Assembly (NCBI GenBank): GCA_903923465.1
Contig: CAIXXP010000037.1
Coordinates: 1-57,143 of the forward strand
Reading direction: 5' to 3'
Length of the DNA: 57,143 nucleotides
Source of the DNA: an uncultured Sphingomonadales bacterium
GTDB taxonomy: Bacteria > Pseudomonadota > Alphaproteobacteria > Sphingomonadales > Sphingomonadaceae
The translations under genes were made by a program, and so were the position numbers. Below, piece after piece: positions 18,620 through 28,287 of this stretch. Under the pieces are notes generated by a model, which saw only the letters and a list, made by a program, of their open reading frames with translations, ran no database searches and was not told the origin of the DNA. Each line of letters begins with the position of its first letter. Within the stretch, counting starts at the first letter, position 1.

Positions 18620-20170
18620 GTGGACGATACCTATGCCCATGTCATCCGGCGCAACGCGCGGTGGTATCGCGATTCGGAAGCCTTCATCTGCGGCGACCGC
18701 CGGATAACCCACGGGCAGTTTCACGATGAGGCGGCGCGGCTGGCCGGGGCGCTGGTGGCCTCGGGCATTCACCCGCAGGAGCGCGTATCGATCCTGTCGA
18801 TGAACTCGGTGGAATATGCACTGATCTTTGGCGCCTGCGAGCTGGCCGGCTTCATCGCCGCCACGGTGAATTTCCGGCTGGCGGGGCCCGAAATCCTCAC
18901 CGTGCTCAGCGAGGCCCAGCCTGAGATCCTGTTCTTCGAGGCGCAATATGCCGAGACCGTCGCCCAGATCCGGGGCAGCCTGCCCGGCATTGCCACCTAT
19001 GTGGTCATTGATGGCACCCCGCCCGCATGGGCCCTGTCGTGGGACGCTTTTCTGGCGCGCGGCGATGACAGCGCTATCCCGCTCTCCCCACCCAAGGCTG
19101 ATGATCTGGTCTATCTGATCTATACCAGCGGCACCACCGGCAAGCCCAAGGGCGTGATGCACGACCACGCCTATGCCTGCGCGCTGGCCCGCCATTGCGG
19201 CGAGTACATGTGCCTGGGCCAGCACGACCGGCTGCTGCTGATGATGCCGCTGTTCCACATCGGCGCCAAGGCCATCGCCATGGGCGCGCAGTGGTATGGC
19301 GGCACCGTGCACCTGCACCGCGCCTTCGATCCGGTGGCGATTCTCGCCACCATCCAGCAAGAGCGCATCACCGCCACGCACATGGCGCCCACCCTGCTGG
19401 CCGGCGTGCTGGATACGCCGACCATCGATGATTACGACATCTCCAGCCTGCGTTCGCTGATCTATTCGGCCTCATCCATGCCGCCGGCGCTGCTGGCCCG
19501 GGCGCTGGAACGCTGGGGCCCGATCTTCGTGCAGATGTATGGCCAGACCGAGGGCATCCTCACCGTGCTGCCGATGAATGCCCATCGCCTCGACGGCAAC
19601 CCGCAAACGCTGGAGCGGCTGTCCTCCGTGGGGCACGCCTTCATCGGCACGGAAGTCTCCGTGCGCGATGAAAACAACAACGAGGTGCCGGTGGGCGAGG
19701 TGGGCGAGTTGTGCACCCGTGGCGACATGATCATGCGCGGCTATTGGAACAACCAGCCCGGCACCATCGCGGCGCTGGCGGGCGGCTGGCTGCACTCCGG
19801 CGACGTTGGGCGCATGGACGAGGCCGGCTATTTCTGGCTGGTCGACCGCAAGAAGGACATGATCATCTCGGGCGGCGAGAACATCTACAGCCGCGAGGTG
19901 GAGGAAGCCCTGCTGTCGCATCCGGCGGTGGCCCAGGCGGCGGTGGTCGCCAGGCCCGATGAAAAATGGGGCGAGGCGGTGTGCGCCATTGTCGCCCTGC
20001 GCCCCAATCATGCCGCCACGGAAGAGGCGCTGATCGCCCATTGCCGCGAGCAGATCGCCGCCTACAAGCGCCCCCGCTCGGTCATCTTCATCGACGAGAT
20101 GCCGGTTCTCGCCAGCGGCAAGATCAACAAGGTGGCCCTGCGCGAACAATATATCCGCGGCGGCGACTGA
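18620..20170 (+). CDS. AMP-binding acyl-CoA synthetase (FadD-like)
   Basis: YTSGTTGKPKGVMHDH, YGQTEGI, GDVGRMDEAGYFWLVDRKKDMIISGGENIYSREVEE; GTG start 18620 (or 18614). Confidence 0.92.
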   Translation: MDDTYAHVIRRNARWYRDSEAFICGDRRITHGQFHDEAARLAGALVASGIHPQERVSILSMNSVEYALIFGACELAGFIAATVNFRLAGPEILTVLSEAQPEILFFEAQYAETVAQIRGSLPGIATYVVIDGTPPAWALSWDAFLARGDDSAIPLSPPKADDLVYLIYTSGTTGKPKGVMHDHAYACALARHCGEYMCLGQHDRLLLMMPLFHIGAKAIAMGAQWYGGTVHLHRAFDPVAILATIQQERITATHMAPTLLAGVLDTPTIDDYDISSLRSLIYSASSMPPALLARALERWGPIFVQMYGQTEGILTVLPMNAHRLDGNPQTLERLSSVGHAFIGTEVSVRDENNNEVPVGEVGELCTRGDMIMRGYWNNQPGTIAALAGGWLHSGDVGRMDEAGYFWLVDRKKDMIISGGENIYSREVEEALLSHPAVAQAAVVARPDEKWGEAVCAIVALRPNHAATEEALIAHCREQIAAYKRPRSVIFIDEMPVLASGKINKVALREQYIRGGD

Positions 20171-20284
20171 TCCCTTCCGTCCCCCCCCCCGCAGGCAGGG
20201 CCGGTGGATGAGACCATTGCCTTGCCTGCCCCTGCGCCGTTATGACACGCGGCACATCACAACAAAATGGAATGAGGGCGGAGC

Positions 20285-21052
20285 ATGGCAGAGCTGGACG
20301 GCAAGGTCGCGATTGTCACGGGCGCATCCAAGGGGATGGGCCGGCACTTCACCGAAGCACTGGTGGCCGCCGGCGCGCGGGTTGTGGCCCTGGCTCGCGC
20401 CTCTGCCGAGCTGGACGCGTTGGGCGATCTGGGCCCCGCCGTGCTGCCCATCGCCTGCGACGTCAGCCAATCGGCGCAGGTGAATGCCGCCGTGGCGCAG
20501 GCCGTGGCCCGGTTCGGCCGCATCGACTTCGTCATCAACAATGCCGCGGTGTTTCACCCCTTTCTGGTGGAAGAGGGCGATGATGCGATGGTGCGCAACC
20601 ATATCGCGCTGAACGTGGAGGGGCCGGTGTGGCTGTGCCGCGCCACCATCCCGCATCTGCGGGCCACCAAGGGGCATATCGTCAATGTTTCCAGCGAGTC
20701 CGTCCGCAACCCTTTTCCGATGCTGACGCTCTATGCCGCCAGCAAGGCCGCGCTGGAGGTGTTCAGCGAAGGGCTGCGCGAGGAGTTGCGCGGTGATGGC
20801 ATCCGCGTCACCATCCTGCGGTCGGGCGCGGTGGATGGCAGCACGGGGGTGGTCCACTGGTCGGAGGAGACGCGCAAGGCCTTTGGCCAGCGCATCACCC
20901 AATCGGGCCACGCGAGCTTTTCCGGCGTGCCGGCCAGCCCGCAGTCCATGGCCAAGGCCCTGCTGTCGGCGCTGAGCCTGCCCAAGGATGTGAATGTCGA
21001 TCTGTTCGAGGTGCGCTCTGCCCAGGCCGGATTGGCCGTGCAGGCGGATTGA
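20285..21052 (+). CDS. Short-chain dehydrogenase/reductase
   Basis: VAIVTGASKGMGRHFTEAL, NNAA, SSES, YAASKAALE. Confidence 0.88.
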   Translation: MAELDGKVAIVTGASKGMGRHFTEALVAAGARVVALARASAELDALGDLGPAVLPIACDVSQSAQVNAAVAQAVARFGRIDFVINNAAVFHPFLVEEGDDAMVRNHIALNVEGPVWLCRATIPHLRATKGHIVNVSSESVRNPFPMLTLYAASKAALEVFSEGLREELRGDGIRVTILRSGAVDGSTGVVHWSEETRKAFGQRITQSGHASFSGVPASPQSMAKALLSALSLPKDVNVDLFEVRSAQAGLAVQAD

Positions 21053-21062
21053 GGGGGACTTG

Positions 21063-21098
21063 GCCGGGGATAGACGCCAGCTTGCGTCCACCCCCGGC
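21063..21098. terminator. Hairpin between convergent SDR and ALDH
   Basis: GCCGGGG-ata-GACGC-cagctt-GCGTC-...-CCCCGGC. Confidence 0.5.
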
Positions 21099-21104
21099 TC
21101 CGGA

Positions 21105-22595
21105 TTACCGCCCGAGGGGGTAGAACACCGTCTTCTCGTTGGTGAACTCCTTGAGCCATTCCGGCCCATATTCCCGGCCGATGCCCGAACGCTTGTAGCC
21201 GCCGATCGGGCCAAAGGCCATTTTCGCCATGCCGCCATTCAGCGCGACCGAGCCGGTGCGGATCTTCATCGCCATCTGATAGCCGGTGGCCGCATCCGCC
21301 GTGAGGATGCCGCCCGAGAGGCCGTAACGCGAGTCATTGGCGATCGCGATGGCCTCCTCATCGGTATCGAAACCGATGACCACACCGACAGGGCCGAAGA
21401 TCTCGTCCTGAGCGATCTGGCTCTTGTTATCGACGTTGTCGAACACGGTGATGTCGAAGAAAAAGCCCTTGTCGTGGCCCGCAGGCCGGCCGCCGCCGCA
21501 CACCAGCGTGGCACCCGAATCCAGACCCAGTTGAACGTAGTGCGCCACCTTGTCGAACTGCGCCTTGCGGATCAGCGGCCCCAGCAGCACCGAAGGATCG
21601 GCCGGATTGCCGACTTTCCAACCGGCAGCGACCGCCTGCACCGTGGCGACAAACGCCGGACGGGTCGAATTGTGCACCAGAAACCGCGTGCTGAGCGCGC
21701 AGCCCTGGCCGCAATTGGTGCTGAGCATGCCGACAGCGGCAATAGCCGCGCCCTGAATATCGGCATCGGCCCGCACGATCATCGCCGACTTGCCGCCCAG
21801 TTCGAGGTGGACGCGCTTCAGCGTCGGCGCGGCCTGCGCCATGATCGCGGCGCCCACCACTTCCGAACCGGTGAAGCTGACCATGTCCACGCGCGGGTCG
21901 GTGGTGACGGCGGCACCCACGTCGGCGCCGCCGGTCACGACATTCAGCACGCCTTCGGGCAACCCGCATTCCAGCGCCACCTCGCCGAACAGCAGCGCGG
22001 AAAACGGGGTGAACGGCGAGGGTTTGAGCACCAGCGTGTTACCCGCCAGCAGCGCCGGCACCACCTTTGACAGGTTCAACAGGAAGGGGAAGTTGTAGGC
22101 GGTGATACCAGAGACCACGCCCACCGGCTCGCGCACCACGATGGCACCCCCCAACCAGTTGGTAGCGCCGCCATCCATGGGGTTGGGCACGATCTCGTTG
22201 GGCAGGTGATAGCTGTCGTCCTTCAGGCTCACCTCAATGGCGCTGGCAAAATGCGCCATGCAGGCGCCGATCTGTACGGCATCGACAATATGCTGCGAGC
22301 AGCCAACTTCGGCGATCAGCAACTCGCGCAGTTGCGGAATGCGGCGGGTTAGCCCAGCGTGCATGGCGGTCATCACCGCGGCGCGCTCGGCCCGGCTCAT
22401 CCGGGGCCATGGCCCCGTGTCAAACGCCTGGCGGGCGGCGGCAATCGCGGCTTCGGCATCAGCCAGGGTGCCAACCGGCGCGCTGCCGATCACCTCCTCG
22501 GTGGCGGGGTTGATGACATCGTCGCTGCCGCCAGAGCCAGGCACCCAGCGGTTGGCGATGAACAGGCCCTTGGGCTGCGTAAATGGTATCGTCAC
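21105..22595 (-). CDS. Aldehyde dehydrogenase family protein
   Basis: VTGGADVGAAVTTDPRVDMVSFTGSEVVGAAI, LELGGKSAMIV, NCGQGCAL; GTG start at 22595 behind ggggag. Confidence 0.9.
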   Translation of the reverse strand: MTIPFTQPKGLFIANRWVPGSGGSDDVINPATEEVIGSAPVGTLADAEAAIAAARQAFDTGPWPRMSRAERAAVMTAMHAGLTRRIPQLRELLIAEVGCSQHIVDAVQIGACMAHFASAIEVSLKDDSYHLPNEIVPNPMDGGATNWLGGAIVVREPVGVVSGITAYNFPFLLNLSKVVPALLAGNTLVLKPSPFTPFSALLFGEVALECGLPEGVLNVVTGGADVGAAVTTDPRVDMVSFTGSEVVGAAIMAQAAPTLKRVHLELGGKSAMIVRADADIQGAAIAAVGMLSTNCGQGCALSTRFLVHNSTRPAFVATVQAVAAGWKVGNPADPSVLLGPLIRKAQFDKVAHYVQLGLDSGATLVCGGGRPAGHDKGFFFDITVFDNVDNKSQIAQDEIFGPVGVVIGFDTDEEAIAIANDSRYGLSGGILTADAATGYQMAMKIRTGSVALNGGMAKMAFGPIGGYKRSGIGREYGPEWLKEFTNEKTVFYPLGR

Positions 22596-22709
22596 AAGCT
22601 TCTCTCCCCTGGATTTCGCCGGTGCCGGCGCGACCTGCCGCATGCGGAATCACCGGCCCTGCGCCCGGCGATAGCCGCCGCGGCGGCAAAAATCGACGCC
22701 CGCGGGAAA

Positions 22710-22730
22710 AAAATCCACCATGTGGCTTTT
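22710..22730. promoter_or_regulatory. AT-rich palindrome AAAATCCAC-CAT-GTGGCTTTT, operator-like
   Basis: 8 of 9 arm positions complementary, in the divergent ALDH / SDR-P450 intergenic region. Confidence 0.45.
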
Positions 22731-22822
22731 ATGGCGTGACAGCGCGCCGCTTGCTGCACTAGAGCTTGGCGCCTATTCACCAGAAGTGCCCGCCAAGAGG
22801 CCCCCAATCCGGAGATGATGTC

Positions 22823-23647
22823 ATGAGCGTATGGAGCTTTGCAGGTAAGCGTGTGGTGATCGCAGGCTGCGCCACCGGCATGGGCGAGGCCACCGCCCGC
22901 GAGTTGGTGCGCCTGGGCGCCGAATTGCATGGCTTCGACATCCGCCCCTCGGCGGTGGAGATGGCCTCGTTCCACCCCATCGACCTGTCGAGCCCCGACT
23001 CCATCGCCACCGCCGTGGCCTCGCTGGGTGGCGAGATCGACGCGCTGTTCAACTGCGCCGGCCTGCCGCAAACCTTCCCGGCCGAAGCGGTGATGAAGGT
23101 CAACTTCATCGGACTGCGCCATTGGACCGAGCAATGGCTGCCGCGCATCCGCAAGGGCGGCTCGGTCTCTTCGATCACCTCCACGGCCGGCTTCGCCTGG
23201 AGCCAGCACCTGCCCGAGATCATGGAACTGCTCGCCACGCCCGACTTCGCCTCCGCCGAAGCCTGGGTCGCGGCCCATCCCGATCTGGTCGGCGATGGTT
23301 ATGGCTTCTCGAAAGAGGTCGCCACCGTGTGGACGATGATGATGGGTGCCCGCACCATCAAGCAGGGCGTGCGGATCAACTGCATCTGCCCCGGCCCGAC
23401 GCAGACGCCGATGATGAACGACTTCGAGGAAGTGGCCGGCGCCACGATGATCGACGTCTTCACCCTGCCGATCGAACGCCGCTCCACCCCGGCGGAGCAG
23501 GCCTATCCGCTGATCTTCCTGGGCAGCGACGCGGCCAGCTACATCAACGGCCACGCGCTCAATGTCGATGGCGGCTTTGTCGGCGCCGTTGCCACCGGGC
23601 AGATCGATGTCGCCGCCGAAGTCGGCAAGGTTTTGGCCAGCAATTAA
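22823..23647 (+). CDS. SDR family oxidoreductase (3-alpha-hydroxysteroid dehydrogenase-like)
   Basis: GKRVVIAGCATGMGEATARELVRLGAELHGFD; late YGFSKE catalytic motif; NVDGGF. Confidence 0.85.
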   Translation: MSVWSFAGKRVVIAGCATGMGEATARELVRLGAELHGFDIRPSAVEMASFHPIDLSSPDSIATAVASLGGEIDALFNCAGLPQTFPAEAVMKVNFIGLRHWTEQWLPRIRKGGSVSSITSTAGFAWSQHLPEIMELLATPDFASAEAWVAAHPDLVGDGYGFSKEVATVWTMMMGARTIKQGVRINCICPGPTQTPMMNDFEEVAGATMIDVFTLPIERRSTPAEQAYPLIFLGSDAASYINGHALNVDGGFVGAVATGQIDVAAEVGKVLASN

Positions 23648-23671
23648 CCTCCAGCATCCGGACCCCAAGCC

Positions 23672-24862
23672 ATGGAACTGACCCCCGTCCCCGCGCACAT
23701 CCCCCCGGAAATGGTGATGGACTACAATCTGTTCGACGACCCGCTGTTTGCCAAGGACCTGCACAGCGGCATGGCGGAACTGGCGGCATCGGGCCGGGAT
23801 CTGATCTGGTCGCCGCATTTTGGCGGCCACTGGGTAGTGATCGGGCGCGAGGCGGCATTCGAGGCCTCGACCAATTTCGAGCAGTTCACCAGCGACCCCC
23901 ACGCGCTGTTTCCCGAGCTTGCGCAAACCAGGCAGATCCCGATCAACATGGATCCGCCCGAACATGCCCCTTTCCGCAAGGTGCTCACCGATGCCTTCTC
24001 GCCTCGGGCGGTGATGGGGATGCAGGGCAATGTCGAGGCGCTGGCGCGCGAGCTGATCGATGCGATCAAGCACCAGCCCGGCTGCGATTTTGCCTCGGCC
24101 ATCGCCGAGCCGCTGCCGGTGAAGATCTTCATGAAGGTCGCCGGCTTCCCCGTCGAACGCTTCGCCGAATTCCGCCAGTGGGTGCTCACCAGCATCTCCG
24201 AGGGCGACCCGGCCAAGCGTCAGGCCATCATGGAGAAATTCAACGAGGTCACCCGCGAACTTCTGGCCGCCCGCCGCAAGCAGCGGCAGGACGACCTCAT
24301 CAGCACGCTGATCGACGCCGACTTTGGCGGCCGCCAGGCCACGGATGCGGAGCTGGAGGGCATGTGCCTGCTGCTGTTCATCGCCGGGCTGGATACGGTG
24401 ACCAACGGCATGGCGCTGGTGATGCGCCATCTGGCGATGGATACCGAACTTCAGGCGCACCTGCGCGCCCATCCCGAGCATCTCAACAGCGCGATCGAGG
24501 AAATGCTGCGCTGCTATGCGGCCAACACCTTCCCCCGCTGGGTGGCGCATGACAGCGCATTTTTTGGCGCGCCGCTGCGCCGGGGCGACATGGTGCTGGT
24601 CAGCCTGCCCACGGCCAATCTCGACCCTCGCGGCTTTGCCAACCCCACGGCGGTGGATATGGACCGCAAGACGCCGCATCTGGTGTTTGGCGCGGGGGTC
24701 CACCGCTGCGTCGGCGCGCAACTGGCGCGTATCGAGATCCGCACGCTGCTCTCGATGTGGCTGCGCGAGATGCCGCCCTTCCGGCTCGATCCGGACAAGC
24801 CATGGAAGTACCATACCGGCTTCGTCTTTTCGGTCGATTCGCTACCGATCCGCTGGGACTAG
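23672..24862 (+). CDS. Cytochrome P450, CYP101 (P450cam)-like
   Basis: LLFIAGLDTVTNG I-helix, EEMLRCY (ExxR), FGAGVHRCVGAQLAR heme loop; co-linear with recalled P450cam (VPAHIPPEMVMDYNLF, MDPPEHAPFR, GFVFSVDSLPIRWD). Confidence 0.88.
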   Translation: MELTPVPAHIPPEMVMDYNLFDDPLFAKDLHSGMAELAASGRDLIWSPHFGGHWVVIGREAAFEASTNFEQFTSDPHALFPELAQTRQIPINMDPPEHAPFRKVLTDAFSPRAVMGMQGNVEALARELIDAIKHQPGCDFASAIAEPLPVKIFMKVAGFPVERFAEFRQWVLTSISEGDPAKRQAIMEKFNEVTRELLAARRKQRQDDLISTLIDADFGGRQATDAELEGMCLLLFIAGLDTVTNGMALVMRHLAMDTELQAHLRAHPEHLNSAIEEMLRCYAANTFPRWVAHDSAFFGAPLRRGDMVLVSLPTANLDPRGFANPTAVDMDRKTPHLVFGAGVHRCVGAQLARIEIRTLLSMWLREMPPFRLDPDKPWKYHTGFVFSVDSLPIRWD

Positions 24863-24871
24863 GGCGCCGGA

Positions 24872-25306
24872 TTACGCCGTCTGCGGCCGGCTTAGGCTCA
24901 TGAAAACCGCCCGCAGCGGGTCTGACAGGGGCGTTGGCTTACGGCTTTGCGGGTCCAGCTGCACCATCGTGCCGGTGGCGGTCGCGCACAGCTCGCCCTG
25001 TTGAAACAGCACCTGCTCGAACACCAGCGAACTGTTGCCCACGCGCGACAGCACCGAGCCCACCCGCGTCTCGCCGGGCCACGCCATTTCGCGCAGGAAA
25101 TCTATCCGCAGGCTGGCCAGAACGAAAATGAAACCGCCCCGGCCAGTGCCGCCAAAGGCCCGGTTGAACAGATCGGTGCGGCCGGTTTCAAAGAAGGTGG
25201 AGAAGGCCGCGTTATTGATGTGCCCGAAGGCATCGGTATCGCCAAACCGCAGCTTGTCTGACGACAGTACGGGAAAATCCGACAATGCGGGCACGGGCTT
25301 GGTCAC
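24872..25306 (-). CDS. Acyl-CoA thioesterase (4HBT hot-dog family)
   Basis: LRFGDTDAFGHINNAAFSTFFETGRTDLF; GTG start 25306 with aagga. Confidence 0.85.
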   Translation of the reverse strand: MTKPVPALSDFPVLSSDKLRFGDTDAFGHINNAAFSTFFETGRTDLFNRAFGGTGRGGFIFVLASLRIDFLREMAWPGETRVGSVLSRVGNSSLVFEQVLFQQGELCATATGTMVQLDPQSRKPTPLSDPLRAVFMSLSRPQTA

Positions 25307-25503
25307 ATGGGTTCCTTGAAATCGGCCCTGGGGCAAAGGCGTTCACCGCAAGCTAGCGCCATTCATCCGCGCCTCCAAGCATCCGCTGGCCCCCGCCCTC
25401 ACCCAGCATCAGCGTGATTCCTTCGCCATCCCGCGCGCGCGCCGATTGACAGGCCCGTGGATTTCGGGTGGGTTCGGCCCAGCAAAAAAGGGATGGAGCT
25501 AGG

Positions 25504-26286
25504 ATGACTGGGATACTGAACGGCAAGGTGGCATTGGTCTCGGGCGGCGCGGCCGGCATTGGCGAGGGCGCAACCCGGGTGCTGGCATCGCAAGGCGCGG
25601 CCGTGGCCATTTGCGATCGCGACACGGCGCGCGGCGAGGCGCTGGCGGCGGAGCTGAACGCCAAGGGCCAGCGGGCCGCCTTCTTCCAGGCCGACTATCT
25701 CGACCCCACCACCGGCCCCGTGGCGGTGAAGGCGGTGGTCGAGCATTTCGGCGGGCTGGATATCGTCGTCAACAACGTCGGCGGGGTCAGCCCGCGCCTG
25801 CTGGTTGACCAGAACACCGGCAATTGGGAGCGGGTGATCAACCTCAATCTGATGAGCATGATCGCCACCACCCAGGAAGCGGCGCGGCACCTGCGTGACG
25901 GCGGCGCCATCGTCAATGTCGCCAGCACGGAGGCCCTGCGCGCCGCCCCCGGCTTCAGCATCTACAGCGCCTGCAAGGCGGCCATGGCGCAGTTCACCAA
26001 GACCATGGCGCTCGAACTTTCCGGCCGCGCCATCCGCGTCAACTGCATCGCGCCTGACCATGTCGCCACTCCGGGCCTCGCCGGCCTGATGGACGCCCCG
26101 CCGGAACTGCGCGACCGCCATGTGCCGCTGGCACGCATGGCCTCCATCGAGGAAGTGGGGCAGGTTATCGGCTTCCTCGCCGGGCCGCTCTCCTCGTGGA
26201 TCACCGGCACCACCATCCCCGTGGATGGGGGCATCACGGCGGCGGCCGGATGGCGGCGCAACGCCGCCGGCGCATGGGAACTGTGA
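25504..26286 (+). CDS. Short-chain dehydrogenase/reductase
   Basis: VALVSGGAAGIGEGATRVLASQGA; NNVGG; YSACKAA; PVDGGITAAAG. Confidence 0.9.
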   Translation: MTGILNGKVALVSGGAAGIGEGATRVLASQGAAVAICDRDTARGEALAAELNAKGQRAAFFQADYLDPTTGPVAVKAVVEHFGGLDIVVNNVGGVSPRLLVDQNTGNWERVINLNLMSMIATTQEAARHLRDGGAIVNVASTEALRAAPGFSIYSACKAAMAQFTKTMALELSGRAIRVNCIAPDHVATPGLAGLMDAPPELRDRHVPLARMASIEEVGQVIGFLAGPLSSWITGTTIPVDGGITAAAGWRRNAAGAWEL

Positions 26287-26786
26287 TGAGCGGCAACAGC
26301 GAACAGGAAGCCCTGCTGCGCCGTCTGCTCGACGAGCAGGCTATCCACCGCCTGGTTGCCGCCTACAGCCACGCCGTGATGCGGCTGGACGGCGTTGCCG
26401 CGTCCCAGGTCTATACCGAGGATGGCGTGCTCTCGGCCTTCAACGGCCCGGAGATTCGCGGTCGCGAGGCCATCGCCGCCGCCTTCGTCGCCACCTTCGC
26501 GCCGATCCGTTCCATCGTGCAGACCTGCGCGGCCGGGGTCATCGACATCATGGGCGATACCGCCCGCGCCAGCTGGTCGGTGACCGAGCTGCTGCACAAC
26601 AAGGACAAGGAGCACCTGTCCTTCTGCCTCGGCAATTATGACGACCAGCTGGTGCGCACGGCCGATGGCTGGCGCTTTGCCTATCGCCGGTTCAACCCGT
26701 TTTACCGGGGCAGCGTCGAGACGACCGCGCGGCAATATGACATCACCGTGCCGCCGCATCTCTACGCCCCCTGGCCGCCCGGCTGA
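26286..26786 (+). CDS. NTF2/SnoaL-like (ketosteroid isomerase fold) protein
   Basis: LLDEQAIHRLVAAYSHAVMRLDGVAASQVYTEDGVLSAF; 1-nt overlap with upstream SDR. Confidence 0.78.
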   Translation: MSGNSEQEALLRRLLDEQAIHRLVAAYSHAVMRLDGVAASQVYTEDGVLSAFNGPEIRGREAIAAAFVATFAPIRSIVQTCAAGVIDIMGDTARASWSVTELLHNKDKEHLSFCLGNYDDQLVRTADGWRFAYRRFNPFYRGSVETTARQYDITVPPHLYAPWPPG

Positions 26787-26890
26787 CCGGACCGGACCGC
26801 CGCCGCCAGAGCGCATATGTGGTGACTTTGCCGATTCATTGACTGAAGGCGGCATTGCCATAGAATTGCGCCACAAAACGGGGCCCCGAT

Positions 26891-26938
26891 AATCCGGCCT
26901 GTCGCGAATACGGCCTGTCGCGAATCCGGCCTATCACA
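26891..26938. repeat. Three tandem 16-bp imperfect repeats (AATCCGGCCTGTCGCG)
   Basis: aatccggcctgtcgcg / aatacggcctgtcgcg / aatccggcctatcaca. Confidence 0.75.
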
Positions 26939-27067
26939 AGGCCTGCCGCGCCATCCCCCCATGGCGGAAACAGCGGCAAGTCCGGTTCGGGCCCCATCAC
27001 CCAGCGCACCGCCCGCGCCTTGCCCAGCCTATGGGCAAACGCGCGGGCGGTGGCGCGCCAACAGAGT

Positions 27068-28198
27068 ATGCCCGGCATGTCGCGAGTGATGGAGTCCTTA
27101 TTCCAGCCCCTGCAGGTGGGGCGGCTCACCATCCCCAACCGCATCGCCATGTCGCCAATGACGCGCGAGTTTTCGCCCGGCGGCGTGCCCGGTGCCGATG
27201 TCGCCGAATATTACCGCAAGCGCGCTGCGGGCGGCGTCGGCCTCATCGTCACCGAGGGCGCCGCCATCGACCATCCGCTGGCCGTGGATGGCACCGCCAT
27301 TCCCCACCTCTATGGCGAGGCGGCCCTTGCCGGCTGGCGCGGGGTGGTGGCGGCGGTGCATGCGGCCGGCGGCACCATCGTGCCGCAACTGTGGCATCAG
27401 GGCGTTCTGCGCGACGCCTCCCGTTCGGCCCTGCCGCAGGAGGTGGGCAACCGGCCCTCCGGCCTGTGGGGCAAGCCCGGCGTCACCACCTACACCGCCG
27501 ATTACGTGGCGAAAATGGCCCCCCCGACAAGGCCGATGACCGACAGCGAGATTGCCGACATCATCGCCGCCTATGGCCGCAGCGCGCGCTTTTCCCTGGC
27601 GGCCGGGTTCGACGGCATCGCCATCCACGGCGCCCACGGCTACCTCATCGACACCTTCTTCTGGCCCGATACCAACCGCCGGACCGACCGCTGGGGTGGC
27701 GACGCCCGCGCCCGGGCCGAATCCGGCGTGGAGGTGGTGCGCGAAATCCGCCGGGCCGTGGGCGACGGCGTGCCTATCATCTTCCGCTTTTCGCAGCACA
27801 AGCAGCAGGACTACAAGGCGCGCTTCGCCGCGACGCCACAGGAGCTCGGCATCACCCTGGGCGCGCTGGCCGATGCCGGGGTGGACATGTTCGACGCCAG
27901 CGCCCGCAAGTTCGACTTCCCCACCTTTCCCGAGGCCGCCGCGCCCGACAATACCCGTCCGCTGGCGGCCTGGGCCCGCCACCTCACCGGCAAGCCTTCG
28001 ATGGCGGTGGGCGGAATCGGCCTTGACAATGACCCCCGCGAAGGGCTGGAGCAACTGGCCCGCGCCTTCGAGCAGGGCATGTTTGATATGATCGCGGTGG
28101 GGCGTACCTTGCTGGCCGATCCGGCCTGGGCCAACCGGGCGCGTGCGGGCGAGGCATGGCAACCCTTTGAGCCATCTTGCGCGGAGCGGCTGTTGTGA
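27068..28198 (+). CDS. NADH:flavin oxidoreductase / Old Yellow Enzyme family
   Basis: LFQPLQVGRLTIPNRIAMSPMTREF; IHGAHGYLIDTFFWPDTNRRTDRWGG; start uncertain (27020/27068/27077/27089). Confidence 0.88.
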   Translation: MPGMSRVMESLFQPLQVGRLTIPNRIAMSPMTREFSPGGVPGADVAEYYRKRAAGGVGLIVTEGAAIDHPLAVDGTAIPHLYGEAALAGWRGVVAAVHAAGGTIVPQLWHQGVLRDASRSALPQEVGNRPSGLWGKPGVTTYTADYVAKMAPPTRPMTDSEIADIIAAYGRSARFSLAAGFDGIAIHGAHGYLIDTFFWPDTNRRTDRWGGDARARAESGVEVVREIRRAVGDGVPIIFRFSQHKQQDYKARFAATPQELGITLGALADAGVDMFDASARKFDFPTFPEAAAPDNTRPLAAWARHLTGKPSMAVGGIGLDNDPREGLEQLARAFEQGMFDMIAVGRTLLADPAWANRARAGEAWQPFEPSCAERLL

Positions 28199-28287
28199 GC
28201 AACGCTGATTTGCGACCTCGCCGGTAACCGGCGGCGCCCGGCCAGCCAGACGCCGGGCAGACATTCGAATTTTTCGCGGAGTAGACC

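Noticed and set aside
20181-20190. Run of 10 C after the CoA ligase gene, considered as a phase-variation tract
   Set aside because: Lies after the stop codon and ~95 bp before the next start; more likely neutral, and its length is uncertain in sequencing
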